A stretch of 64,000 bases of DNA from Actinoplanes sp. L3-i22 (GTDB lineage: Bacteria > Actinomycetota > Actinomycetes > Mycobacteriales > Micromonosporaceae). The notes beneath the pieces were generated by a model that was given only the letters and a program-made list of their open reading frames with translations, searched no databases and was not told the origin of the DNA. Location of the stretch: the NCBI RefSeq assembly GCF_019704555.1, contig NZ_AP024745.1, positions 504,501 through 568,500 of the forward strand, given 5' to 3'. Positions 1-7,838 of the stretch are shown piece after piece. The position numbers were made by a program, and so were the translations under genes. The first letter of the stretch is position 1. Every line of letters starts with the position of its first letter.

Positions 1-54
1 GCGAGGCCCGGAAGGGTCCCCGCGGGAGCGACGATCAGTTATTGGCCGCAGCCG
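1..54. repeat. Left-edge copy of a 54-bp intergenic repeat
   Basis: These 54 bases are identical to 18868-18921. Identity breaks at base 55 (t here, a in the other copy), after which GGCAA matches again. Both copies lie just downstream of the stop codon of a minus-strand gene (79-861 here, 18944-19417 there). The window begins exactly where the right arm of the long stem-loop seen in the complete copy starts, so the rest of this copy is probably outside the window. It looks like a 3'-untranslated structured element; its function is unknown. Confidence 0.8.
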
Positions 55-78
55 TGGCAATGAATCTCTTGAAGTGCA

Positions 79-861
79 TCAGACCCGGCGGCGCCGCCGG
101 GTCAGGGAGAAGCCGAACAGGCCGGTCAGGGCGGCCAGGATGCCGCCGCCGGCGGTCCAGAACCAGCGGCCGGAGAAGTCCGGCAGCCAGTCCAGGCTGA
201 AGCCGCTCTTGTCGGTCTCGGCGCCCGCGGCGGCCGAGGCGGACGGCGCCGGGGTGGTCAGCACGGTGCCCGGCTGGTTGTTCGGCACCAGCGGCTTGGC
301 CAGTTCGCCCTGGTCGGCGTCGAGATCGCCCTTCGCCGTGGTGAGACTGAGGCTGATTTTGAGGGGCAGGCCCAGGTCGGTCTCCGGCACCTGGGTGCTG
401 GACAGCCGCACGTAGTACGTGCCCGGCAGCGGGTCGCCGTCCTGCGGCTCGGCCCACGAGCGCACCTGGCGGATCCGGCAGCCGAGGGTCACCTGGGCGG
501 CGTCCTTCGCGGCGATCGGGCTCTGCTCGCCGGCGACACAGGCCTGCCGGCGGCGCAGCCCGTCGAAGACCTCGACGATCCACGACTCGTCGCCGGTCCG
601 GCCCTTGGCGGGCAGGGTGACCGTGGCGGTGAGGTCCGGGCGCTGGCCGGCCTCCGCGGTGAACTGCCAGTACAGGTAGTCGCCGGTGACCCCGCCGACC
701 TGGACCGCCTGATTCGCGGTGATCGGCACCGCGGTCAGGAACGAGGTGCCGGCGGTGTTCACCGCGGGCGCCGGGGACGGGTCGTCCGCGAACGCGGGGG
801 CCGGGACGGCGGCGATGCCGAAGATCACGGCACCGGCGAGCGCGAGGTGCTTGATCCGCAT
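79..861 (-). CDS. Secreted, C-terminally membrane-anchored protein, partner of VWA protein
   Basis: This encodes 260 residues starting at MRIKHLAL. An N-terminal signal peptide ends near the AFA-D site at residues 22-25. An extracellular domain of about 200 residues follows. The tail has a hydrophobic segment (GGGILAALTGLFGF) and then RRRRR, so the body should face outward with the C-terminus anchored. The ATG overlaps the TGA of the upstream VWA gene by one base (TGATG), so the two are translationally coupled. I recognise no catalytic motif. The role is probably in a surface complex with the VWA protein; that is inference from the coupling and the shared topology. Confidence 0.8.
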   Translation of the reverse strand: MRIKHLALAGAVIFGIAAVPAPAFADDPSPAPAVNTAGTSFLTAVPITANQAVQVGGVTGDYLYWQFTAEAGQRPDLTATVTLPAKGRTGDESWIVEVFDGLRRRQACVAGEQSPIAAKDAAQVTLGCRIRQVRSWAEPQDGDPLPGTYYVRLSSTQVPETDLGLPLKISLSLTTAKGDLDADQGELAKPLVPNNQPGTVLTTPAPSASAAAGAETDKSGFSLDWLPDFSGRWFWTAGGGILAALTGLFGFSLTRRRRRV

Positions 862-2162
862 CAGTTCTCCCTCCAGGTGGCCACCCAGTAGCGGGTGATC
901 CAGCCGGCCAGCACGCCGGCGACCAGTCCGGCGATCGCCAGGACCAGCAGGAACAGGAAGCCGCGGCCCAGGCCGGGGGCGTCCGGGGTGTGCGAGGCGT
1001 CGACCAGGTCGATGCTCAGCTCGACCGGCATGCCGGTCGCGGTGTCCACCCGCGAGGAGAACGAGTTGCTGACCACCAGGCAGATCTCGGTGCTCCGGGT
1101 GTCGTCGCCGGCCTCGTCGGCGTTGTCCGCGTCCGCCGCCTCGGCCGAGGCCTTGGCGTCCGCCTTCTGCTCGTCGGCGGACCAGCGCAGGCCGGCCGAC
1201 ATCACGTCGGTCCGCCCGTCGCCGGCGTCCAGGCCGCGGACCAGCTCCCGGCCGTCCGCGGTGGCGGCCTTCAGCAGTACGCCGTAGTCCGGGTAGACCG
1301 CCCGGTCGATCGCGACGCTCACCGAGGCGCGCAGCTCCTGGTCCGGCGCCACGGCGACCCGGTAGAAGCGGTGCTCGCTGATCTTCTCCCGGTCGGTGTA
1401 GACGCCCGGGGCGAGCAGCGGCGCGTTCGCGCAGTCGGCGCTGCCGGTGACGGTGGCCGGCTGGACCGGCGGCGGCACCGCGGCCCGGTCGACGAGTTGC
1501 TGGACCCGCTCGGTCAGCTCGGCCTCGCTGTTCGCCGCGGCGTAGGTGCCGCCGGTCGCGGTCGAGATGCAGACCAGCTGCTTGCGGGTCTTCTCGTCGG
1601 GGGTCAGGCCGAGCGTGTCGATGACCAGGTGGGTGCCCTGGGCGGCGAGCTGCCGGGCGACCTGGCACGGGTCGGGCGGGGTGCAGGTGTCCTCGCCGTC
1701 GGTGATCAGCACGATCCGCCGGCTCGAACCGGTGTCGCCGAGGTCGGCGGCGGCCTCCTTGATCGCCAGGCCGATCGGCGTGTAGCCGGTCGGCTTGAGT
1801 GTGGCGATCGCGTTCTTGGCCTGGACCGCGTTGACCGGGCCGATCGGGACGATCTGCTGGGTGTCCTGGCAGGCGGTCTTCTTGTTCTTGCCGGAGTAGG
1901 TGGCGCCGAGGACGCGGATGCCGAGCTGGGTGGATGCCGGCAGCGCGTCGACGACCTTGCCGAAGGCGGTCTTGGCCACCGATATCCGGGTCGCGCCGTC
2001 GATGTCGGCGGCCGCCATCGAGCCGCTGACATCGAGGACCAGTTCAACCCGGGGTGGTTCGGCGGTCTCGGTTTCGTCGGCGTACGCCGGGGTGGCGCCG
2101 AGCAGGGCGGTGGCGCCGATCAATCCAGTCGCCACCACTATGGACAGACGTTTGTGGATCAC
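861..2162 (-). CDS. Secreted von Willebrand factor A domain protein, membrane-anchored
   Basis: This encodes 433 residues from a GTG start (MIHKRLSI). A signal peptide ends near residue 29 (AYA-D). A VWA domain spans about residues 38-215 with an intact MIDAS motif DVSGSM (D44, S46, S48) and the later acidic LITDGEDT segment. An extracellular second half of about 190 residues follows, then a C-terminal hydrophobic segment (FLFLLVLAIAGLVAGVLAG) and a short basic tail. VWA domains bind ligands or partners through a divalent metal. The gene is coupled to 79-861. No strong ribosome binding site precedes the GTG, so the start is the least certain part. Confidence 0.85.
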   Translation of the reverse strand: MIHKRLSIVVATGLIGATALLGATPAYADETETAEPPRVELVLDVSGSMAAADIDGATRISVAKTAFGKVVDALPASTQLGIRVLGATYSGKNKKTACQDTQQIVPIGPVNAVQAKNAIATLKPTGYTPIGLAIKEAAADLGDTGSSRRIVLITDGEDTCTPPDPCQVARQLAAQGTHLVIDTLGLTPDEKTRKQLVCISTATGGTYAAANSEAELTERVQQLVDRAAVPPPVQPATVTGSADCANAPLLAPGVYTDREKISEHRFYRVAVAPDQELRASVSVAIDRAVYPDYGVLLKAATADGRELVRGLDAGDGRTDVMSAGLRWSADEQKADAKASAEAADADNADEAGDDTRSTEICLVVSNSFSSRVDTATGMPVELSIDLVDASHTPDAPGLGRGFLFLLVLAIAGLVAGVLAGWITRYWVATWREN

Positions 2163-2406
2163 GCGCCAAGATCATAAACATAGGCGGGGCTCCCGGCTCG
2201 ATCGCCCCTTGTGGGGGCACATCGTGCCGGGTCGCTACGCGGCTCGGGCGGATTCGGCGCCCGGACCGCGTACCCCTTCCGGCCGCGGCGCTGGTAGCGC
2301 GTCCGTCAGCCGGCAGGCCCGGCGGTGGCGTCCTTCCCGCCACCGGGCCAGAGCCTTCTCGGCCTTGCGCCGCCTGTTCTGCGCGGCGTCGTGGGCCGGC
2401 GGTGAG

Positions 2407-3102
2407 TCAGGCGCGGCGGGCATAGGTCGTCACCTGGCGGCGGGCCAGATCCTCCAGGATCTCGGCGGTCGCCGAGGAGCCGAACCGGGTCACGCCGGCC
2501 GACGCCATCGCCAGCAGCGTGTCCAGACTGCGGATCCCGCCGGACGCCTTGACCTGCACCTTCGCCGACACGGCCGAGCGCATCAGGGCCAGGTCGTCGA
2601 GGGTCGCGCCGGTCGGGGCGAAGCCGGTCGACGTCTTCACGAAGGCCGCGCCGGCCCGCTCGGCGGCCCAGCAGGCCGCCAGCTTCTCCTCGTCGGTCAG
2701 GTACGCCGTCTCGAGGATCACCTTGACGTGCGCCTCGCCGGCCGCCCGGACGATCTCCTTGATCTCGGTCTCCACCGCGGCGATGTCACCCGACCGCAGC
2801 CAGCCGATATTGATCACCATGTCGATCTCGGCCGCGCCCCGGGCGACCGCCTGCTCGGTCTCGGCGACCTTGACCTCGGTGCTGGTGTCCCCGTGCGGGA
2901 AGCCGATCACGGTACCGACCTTGACGCCGGTGCCACGGAGCAGCTCGACGGCGAGGGGTACGTCGGACGGTCGCACGCAGACCGAGGCCACCTGGTACTT
3001 CGCGGCGACGGCACAACCCTGACGAACGTCCTCGATGGTGAACTGCGGCTGGAGGATGGAGTGGTCGATCATGCGGGCGATCTGCGGCACCGTGAAATCC
3101 AT
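2407..3102 (-). CDS. deoC: Deoxyribose-phosphate aldolase
   Basis: This encodes 231 residues. The enzyme cleaves 2-deoxyribose 5-phosphate into glyceraldehyde 3-phosphate and acetaldehyde in cytoplasmic deoxynucleoside catabolism. The Schiff-base lysine lies in FVKTSTGF (K156) and the supporting acidic region is EIDMVINIG (D94). Length is normal for the family. I chose the ATG at 3102 because it fits the family N-terminus and follows AGGTAG; an upstream in-frame extension would translate the operator. The gene is divergent from the GntR regulator at 3173 and shares its operator region, so repression by that protein is likely. Confidence 0.93.
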   Translation of the reverse strand: MDFTVPQIARMIDHSILQPQFTIEDVRQGCAVAAKYQVASVCVRPSDVPLAVELLRGTGVKVGTVIGFPHGDTSTEVKVAETEQAVARGAAEIDMVINIGWLRSGDIAAVETEIKEIVRAAGEAHVKVILETAYLTDEEKLAACWAAERAGAAFVKTSTGFAPTGATLDDLALMRSAVSAKVQVKASGGIRSLDTLLAMASAGVTRFGSSATAEILEDLARRQVTTYARRA

Positions 3103-3118
3103 GACTTCAAAAGCTACC

Positions 3119-3144
3119 TGTCTAGACAACCGCCTGTCTAGACA
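3119..3144. promoter_or_regulatory. Tandem GntR/HutC-type operators between deoC and gntR
   Basis: The palindrome TGTCTAGACA occurs twice, at 3119-3128 and 3135-3144, 16 bp centre to centre, and the second copy extends to CCTGTCTAGACAGG (3133-3146). The core GTCTAGAC fits the GT-N-TA-N-AC pattern known for HutC-subfamily GntR regulators. The boxes lie between the divergent deoC and gntR starts, so they probably bind the regulator encoded at 3173. Confidence 0.82.
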
Positions 3145-3159
3145 GGTTGTGCCGCTCGG

Positions 3160-3165
3160 TAGTGT
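3160..3165 (+). promoter_or_regulatory. -10 box of a likely leaderless gntR promoter
   Basis: TAGTGT fits TANNNT and ends 7 nt before the ATG at 3173, the spacing of actinobacterial leaderless transcripts. The second operator (3135-3144) overlaps the expected -35 region, which would allow autorepression. Confidence 0.55.
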
Positions 3166-3172
3166 GTGCCCC

Positions 3173-3892
3173 ATGTCCGCCGGACCAGACTTCGCGCCGC
3201 GCTACTTCCGTATCGAGCAGGAGCTCCGAACGCGGATCGCCAAGGCGCGGCCGCACGACCCGCTGCCTTCCGAGCCGGAGCTGGCCCGCGAGTTCGGGGT
3301 CAGCCGGATGACCGCCCGGGCCGCGGTCACCCAGTTGGTGAACGACGGGCTCGCCTACCGCGCGCCCGGCCGTGGCACGTTCGTCGCGGTGCCCACCGGC
3401 CCGCGCCGTGCCGACAACCTGATCCGGCTCAGCGAGGAGATCCGCAAGCAGGGCAAGGTGCCGTCGTCCCGGGTGGTCAGCGCCGAGCTGCGGCCGGCCA
3501 CCGTGATCGAGGCGACCCGGCTGCGGCAGCGGGCCGGCGACGTGGTCGCGATCTACCGGGTCCGGCAGGCCGACGGCGACCCGTTCGCCTTCGAGCACGC
3601 CTGCTACCCGGGGGTGCTGAACGCGCTGCTCGACTTCGACCTGTCCGGCTCGGTGCACGAGGCGCTGGTCGCGCTCGGCCGGGTCCCGACCCGCGGCACC
3701 TCGACGATCAGCGCCCAGCAGGCCAACGAGGAGGACGCCAAGGAGCTCGGCGTCCCGGTCGGGACCGCGCTGCTGGTCGAGGAACGGCTGATCCTGGACC
3801 AGGAGGGCCGGCCGCTGGAATTGAGCGAGTCGCGCTACACCGGTACGAAATACCGGCTGGATGTAGCCTTTGGGGTGGAGCCACACCAGTAG
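3173..3892 (+). CDS. GntR-family (HutC subfamily) transcriptional regulator, likely of deoC
   Basis: This encodes 239 residues. An N-terminal winged helix-turn-helix (about residues 8-75) includes LPSEPELAREFGVSRMTAR and ends with the RAPGRGTFV wing. A UTRA effector domain (about residues 90-235) follows. UTRA domains bind small ligands, often sugar phosphates, so deoxyribose 5-phosphate or a nucleoside is a reasonable guess for the inducer; this is inference from the divergent deoC. The ATG at 3173 was chosen because it starts the usual family N-terminus and sits 7 nt after a -10 box; longer in-frame starts would run through the operators. Confidence 0.88.
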   Translation: MSAGPDFAPRYFRIEQELRTRIAKARPHDPLPSEPELAREFGVSRMTARAAVTQLVNDGLAYRAPGRGTFVAVPTGPRRADNLIRLSEEIRKQGKVPSSRVVSAELRPATVIEATRLRQRAGDVVAIYRVRQADGDPFAFEHACYPGVLNALLDFDLSGSVHEALVALGRVPTRGTSTISAQQANEEDAKELGVPVGTALLVEERLILDQEGRPLELSESRYTGTKYRLDVAFGVEPHQ

Positions 3893-3913
3893 TTTTCGTG
3901 ACACCATTCCGGC

Positions 3914-5839
3914 GTGCGGATCGACCTTTTCGGCGGCTTCCGGGTCGTGCTCGGCAATACTCAGGTCCCTCCGGACTCCTGGTCCCGGCGGGCACCGGCG
4001 GTGCTGGTCAAGATGCTTGCGCTGGCCCCTGGCCACCGGCTCCGCCGCGAGCAGGTGATGGACGCGATCTGGCCGGATCTGGACCCGCCGGCCGCCGCCG
4101 CGAATCTGCGCAAGGCATTGCATTCCGCGCGCCGGATCCTCGGCGCCGAGACCATTGTTTCCGCGGGCGATCTGCTGTTCTTCCCGGCGGATGCGGTGGC
4201 GATCGACGTCCGTGACTACTGGTCGCTGGTGACCGCCGCGCGTCGTTCGCGGGACCTGGACCTCTACGCCGCGGCGATCGACACCTATCGCGGCGGGCTG
4301 CTCCCCGAGGATCTCTACGAGGACTGGGCAGCCGCGCCCCGCGACGAGCTGAAGGCCGATTGGCAGGTGCTGGTCGAGGAGTACGCCGGGCTGCTGGAGA
4401 CCGGCGGTGACCTGAACGGCGCGGCCCGGGCCGTGCAGCGGCTGGTGACCGCGGACCCGCTGAACGAGGACGCGCACGCCTGGCTGATGCGCCTCTACGC
4501 GCTGGCCGGCCGCCGGGACGAGGCCCAGCGGCAGTACACCCGGCTCCGTGACCTGCTCGCCGACGAGCTCGGGGCGGAGCCGTCGGCCGAGACCCAGCGG
4601 CTGTACGAGGAGATCCGCGCCGAGCGGACCGCGGATCCGGCCCTGACCACCGATCTCTGGGAGCGCGTCGGCGACCTGCGCGTGCAGTCCGGCGACCCGG
4701 CCGCCGCGGTGAAGGCGTTCGGCCAGGTCCCGGCCGGTGACGGACGGGTGCACCGGAAGCTGGCCGGCGCCTGGCTGATGCTGCACCAGCCGGCCGAGGC
4801 CGAGCCGCACCTGGACCGGGCCGACCGGCTCGCCCCGGACGACGCCGAGCGGGGCCGGCTGTGCCGCCTGCGGGCCGAGCTGGCCTGGGAACGCGGCGAC
4901 CTGCCGGCCGCCCGTCGGCTCGCCGAGCAGGCGCACGGGATCGCGCTCGCGCACGGCGACGCCGACGACGTGGCGGCGGCGCTGGAAGGGCTGGCGTTCG
5001 TCTCGCACATGCAGGGCGACTGGCGGCCCGGGCTGCAGCAGCAGATCGAGCGGCTGGCCGGCGCCGGGCTGGGCTCCCGGGTCGTCCGGTTCTGCGACTT
5101 CAACCACTGCCTGAGTCAGTACCAGTTGTACGGCGACGACTTCGCCGGCGACGTCGGCGACTACGCCCGGCAGACCCTCGCGGTCGCCGAGCGCGCCGAC
5201 GCGGTGCCGGCGCAGGCGTTCGCGTGGTGCCTGCTCGGCGAGTCGCTGCTGCTGGAGGGCCGGTTCGACGAGGCCGCCGCGTGCCTCGAGCGCAGCTGCG
5301 AGCTGTACGAGCCGCTCGGCAGCCGCACGGTCGCGCTGCCCTGGCTGCGCCGCGCCGAGCTGGCCGCCTGCGTGGGCGACCACGCCGAGGTCACCGTCTT
5401 CCTCAAGCGGGCCACCGCGATCGCGACGGTCACCCCGATGGCCCGGCACGCGTGGGCCCGGCTGCACGCCACCGCGGCGTTCGCGGCCCTCGAACGCGGC
5501 GAGCCGGAGCTGGTGATCCGTTCGGTCCGGGCGGCGCAGGGCACGGCCGCCCGGTACGGCGACTGCCCGACCTGCAGCGCGCTGCTGAATCCGGTCGGCG
5601 CGCAGGCGTACGCCCTGGTCGGTGACGTGGCCGGGGCCCGGCTCCGGGCCGAGGCGGCGGAGCGTTTCGTCGGCTCGTTCCCCAGCGCGGCCTGGCGCGC
5701 GATGGCCGACGCGGCGGCCGGTTACGCGGGCGGCTCCCGGGAGCTGCTCGCCGCCGCAGCCGACGGTTTCGACCGGGCCGGGCACACGTTCTGGGCCGCC
5801 CGCACGCGAGGGAACGCTCAGGGAACGCTCGCTCCGTAA
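3914..5839 (+). CDS. SARP/BTAD-type transcriptional regulator with TPR-like C-terminus
   Basis: This encodes 641 residues from a GTG start. An OmpR-like DNA-binding domain covers about residues 1-95 (MRIDLFGGFRV, then RREQVMDAIWPD). A bacterial transcriptional activation domain covers about 95-240 (DLYAAAIDTYRGGLL, NEDAHAWLMRLYALAGRRDEA). The remaining 400 residues are Ala/Leu-rich helical repeats of TPR type. No NB-ARC or AAA ATPase motif is visible, unlike full AfsR. Proteins of this design activate pathway genes, often in secondary metabolism, but no biosynthetic cluster adjoins it. The next gene begins 45 bp downstream and could be a target or co-transcribed. Confidence 0.87.
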   Translation: MRIDLFGGFRVVLGNTQVPPDSWSRRAPAVLVKMLALAPGHRLRREQVMDAIWPDLDPPAAAANLRKALHSARRILGAETIVSAGDLLFFPADAVAIDVRDYWSLVTAARRSRDLDLYAAAIDTYRGGLLPEDLYEDWAAAPRDELKADWQVLVEEYAGLLETGGDLNGAARAVQRLVTADPLNEDAHAWLMRLYALAGRRDEAQRQYTRLRDLLADELGAEPSAETQRLYEEIRAERTADPALTTDLWERVGDLRVQSGDPAAAVKAFGQVPAGDGRVHRKLAGAWLMLHQPAEAEPHLDRADRLAPDDAERGRLCRLRAELAWERGDLPAARRLAEQAHGIALAHGDADDVAAALEGLAFVSHMQGDWRPGLQQQIERLAGAGLGSRVVRFCDFNHCLSQYQLYGDDFAGDVGDYARQTLAVAERADAVPAQAFAWCLLGESLLLEGRFDEAAACLERSCELYEPLGSRTVALPWLRRAELAACVGDHAEVTVFLKRATAIATVTPMARHAWARLHATAAFAALERGEPELVIRSVRAAQGTAARYGDCPTCSALLNPVGAQAYALVGDVAGARLRAEAAERFVGSFPSAAWRAMADAAAGYAGGSRELLAAAADGFDRAGHTFWAARTRGNAQGTLAP

Positions 5840-5884
5840 CTTTCTCCCCAGCGGCCGGACCGGCCACGGAACAGGGAGAATGTT

Positions 5885-6541
5885 ATGAGTCTGACCATCG
5901 GTGACGTCGCTCCGAACTTCGTCGCGGCCACCACGGACGGCGCGATCGAGTTCCACGACTGGATCGGGGACTCCTGGGCGGTGCTCTTCTCGCACCCGAA
6001 GGACTTCACCCCGATCTGCACCACCGAGCTGGGCTTCCTGGCCGCGATCAAGCCGGAGTTCGACCGCCGCGGCGTCAAGGTCATGGCGCTGTCGGTGGAC
6101 CCGGTCGACCGGCACGCCCAGTGGGCCGCCGACATCGAGGAGACCCAGGGCACCGCGCCGAACTATCCGATGATCGGGGACGCCGACTTCGTGGTGTCCA
6201 AGGCCTACGGCATGCTCGGCGCCGATGTCAGCGGCGACGCCGCCGACCGCACGGCCGCCGACAACCAGACGGTACGCGGGGTGTTCGTGATCGGCCCGGA
6301 CAAGAAGATCAAGCTGATCATGCTCTACCCGATGACCACCGGCCGGAACTTCGACGAGATCCTGCGGGTGATCGACTCGCTGCAGCTGACCGCGAAGCAC
6401 AAGGTGGCGACCCCGGCCAACTGGCAGCTGGGCGGCGACGTCGTCATCGCCGGCTCGGTCGGCAACGACCAGGCCCGGGACATCTTCGGCAGCTGGAAAG
6501 AGCCCAAGCCGTACCTCCGCATCGTCGCGCAGCCGGCCTGA
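5885..6541 (+). CDS. 1-Cys peroxiredoxin (Prx6-type)
   Basis: This encodes 218 residues. It would reduce hydrogen peroxide or organic peroxides in the cytoplasm. The peroxidatic cysteine is C45 in FTPICTTE, and there is no second cysteine anywhere in the protein, which marks it as 1-Cys. The long C-terminal part (AKHKVATPANWQLGGDVVI) is typical of the Prx6 branch. A GGGAGA ribosome binding site precedes the ATG. The FAD oxidoreductase at 6548 starts 6 bp downstream, so the pair is one operon and that enzyme may supply reducing power. Confidence 0.92.
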   Translation: MSLTIGDVAPNFVAATTDGAIEFHDWIGDSWAVLFSHPKDFTPICTTELGFLAAIKPEFDRRGVKVMALSVDPVDRHAQWAADIEETQGTAPNYPMIGDADFVVSKAYGMLGADVSGDAADRTAADNQTVRGVFVIGPDKKIKLIMLYPMTTGRNFDEILRVIDSLQLTAKHKVATPANWQLGGDVVIAGSVGNDQARDIFGSWKEPKPYLRIVAQPA

Positions 6542-6547
6542 TCCGCG

Positions 6548-7675
6548 ATGCGCGTTCTGGTGCTGGGGGCCGGCTTCGGCGGCCTCGAACTGACCACCCG
6601 GCTCGCCGAGGAGCTGGGCGGCGAGGCCGAGATCACCCTGATCGACAAGGGCGACGGCTTCGTCTTCGGATTCTCCAAACTGGACGTCATGTTCGGCCGG
6701 GCGGTCGAGGGGGCGGTCCGGCACTCGTATGACGACCTGGTCAAACCCGGGGTGCGGTTCGTCCGGACGACGATCCGGGCGATCGACCCGGTGACCCGGT
6801 CGGTGACGACCGACGCGGGACGTTTCGAGGGTGACGTCCTGGTGGTCGCGCTCGGCGCCGACCTCGACCCGGCGGCGACCCCGGGCCTGGTCGAGGGCGG
6901 GCACGAGTTCTACACCGTGCCCGGCGCGTTCGCGCTCCGCGAGGTGCTGGACCGGTTCGAGGGCGGCCGGGTCGTGGTCGGGGTGACGTCGACCCCGTTC
7001 AAGTGCCCGCCCGCGCCGAGCGAGACCGCGCTGATGATGCACGACTTCCTGAGCGAGCGTGGGCTGCGGGACCGGTCGGAGATCGCGCTGGTCATGCCGC
7101 TGGGCACGCCGATCCCGCCGTCGCCGGCGGCCAGCCGGGCGCTGCTCGGGGCGTTCGCCGAGCGGGGCATCGACTGGCACCCGGAGCGATTGGTGACCCG
7201 GCTCGACCCGGAGCGGCGGGTCGCGGTCCTCGCCGACGGCGGCGAGTTGCCCTACGACCTGTTCCTCGGCGTGCCCGTGCACCGGGCGCCGGAGGTCGTG
7301 CGCGACTCCGGGATGTGCGAGGACGGCTGGATCCCGGTCGACTCGCTGACGCTCGAGACGAGGTTCCCGGACGTGTACGCGGTCGGCGACGTGACGAGCG
7401 TCGGCACCCCCAAGGCGGGGGTGTTCGCCGAGGGCCAGGCCGCGATCGTGGCGGAGCGCATCATCGCGCGATTCAAGAACAAGACCGGGATTGCGACGTA
7501 CGGCGGCCGCGGCATCTGTTTCGTCGAGTTCGGCGCCGACCGGATCGGCCGGGTCGAGGTCACGTTCCTGCGCGGTCAGGCGCCGGTCGGCCGGTTCGAC
7601 GAGGCCTCCACCGACTACCGGGCGGACAAGTCGGAGTTCGGCGCGAGCCGGGTGAAGCGCTGGTTCGGGCGATAA
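6548..7675 (+). CDS. FAD/NAD(P)-dependent oxidoreductase (NDH-2/SQR-like)
   Basis: This encodes 375 residues. The N-terminal dinucleotide-binding motif is GAGFGG (residues 7-12) and the second flavin-contacting segment DVYAVGDVTSVG is present near residue 275, as in pyridine nucleotide-disulfide oxidoreductases, NDH-2 and sulfide:quinone reductases. No redox-active CxxC pair is seen. It is in an operon with the 1-Cys peroxiredoxin 6 bp upstream. It may recycle that enzyme or act as an independent quinone or sulfide reductase; the substrate cannot be told from sequence. A strong inverted repeat (7682-7724) follows as terminator. Confidence 0.83.
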   Translation: MRVLVLGAGFGGLELTTRLAEELGGEAEITLIDKGDGFVFGFSKLDVMFGRAVEGAVRHSYDDLVKPGVRFVRTTIRAIDPVTRSVTTDAGRFEGDVLVVALGADLDPAATPGLVEGGHEFYTVPGAFALREVLDRFEGGRVVVGVTSTPFKCPPAPSETALMMHDFLSERGLRDRSEIALVMPLGTPIPPSPAASRALLGAFAERGIDWHPERLVTRLDPERRVAVLADGGELPYDLFLGVPVHRAPEVVRDSGMCEDGWIPVDSLTLETRFPDVYAVGDVTSVGTPKAGVFAEGQAAIVAERIIARFKNKTGIATYGGRGICFVEFGADRIGRVEVTFLRGQAPVGRFDEASTDYRADKSEFGASRVKRWFGR

Positions 7676-7681
7676 ACGAGT

Positions 7682-7724
7682 TACGGCACGACGACGGGGT
7701 GGGTAGCCTCGTCGTCGTGCCGTA
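7682..7724. terminator. 15-bp perfect inverted repeat after the oxidoreductase gene
   Basis: TACGGCACGACGACG (7682-7696) is the exact reverse complement of 7710-7724, with a 13-nt loop. It starts 6 bp after the stop of the upstream gene, so in read-through RNA it would form a strong hairpin. Its right arm overlaps the leader-peptide start at 7717, so transcripts starting there carry only one arm and cannot form it. Confidence 0.65.
7704..7709 (+). promoter_or_regulatory. -10 box of a leaderless promoter for the ABC-F leader
   Basis: TAGCCT ends 7 nt before the GTG at 7717, which places the likely transcription start on the G of that GTG. A weak -35 candidate TTACGG (7681-7686) lies 17 bp upstream. 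The box sits in the loop of the terminator hairpin of the preceding operon. Confidence 0.5.
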
Positions 7725-7740
7725 TCAGCTCTACCTCTGA
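7717..7740 (+). CDS. Seven-residue leader peptide upstream of the ABC-F gene
   Basis: GTG followed by six codons and TGA reads MPYQLYL. It lies 98 bp before the ABC-F start and is followed 8 nt later by a long GC-rich hairpin. Short leader ORFs with downstream hairpins control many antibiotic-responsive ribosome-protection genes by drug-induced ribosome stalling and attenuation. The promoter spacing suggests the mRNA begins on its start codon. The small size means the call rests on context rather than on coding statistics. Confidence 0.5.
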   Translation: MPYQLYL

Positions 7741-7748
7741 GCCCTCCC

Positions 7749-7792
7749 GAGCCCGCCCGCCGCGCGTGACCTGACCGCGCGACGGGTGGCTC
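7749..7792 (+). terminator. Putative attenuator hairpin before the ABC-F gene
   Basis: The left arm GAGCC..CCCG.CGCGCG (7749-7766) pairs with CGCGCG.CGGG.GGCTC (7776-7792) around a 9-nt loop, giving 15 base pairs with small internal mismatches. It begins 8 nt after the leader stop, close enough for a stalled ribosome to influence folding. No U-tract follows, as is common for high-GC actinobacterial terminators. Confidence 0.55.
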
Positions 7793-7838
7793 GCCGCTGT
7801 CCACCAGCAGCCCTCTCGCTCAGAGGAAGAAAATCGGC

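Noticed and set aside
3914-5839. Calling the SARP-like gene a cluster-situated antibiotic activator
   Set aside because: There are no biosynthetic genes beside it; the neighbours are redox enzymes and deoC.
3122-7804. Very long minus-strand open frame opposite the GntR, SARP, peroxiredoxin and oxidoreductase genes
   Set aside because: It mirrors several well-supported plus-strand genes. Its composition (Arg/Gly/Pro/Val-rich) is what high-GC antisense frames give, and it crosses gene boundaries and terminators.
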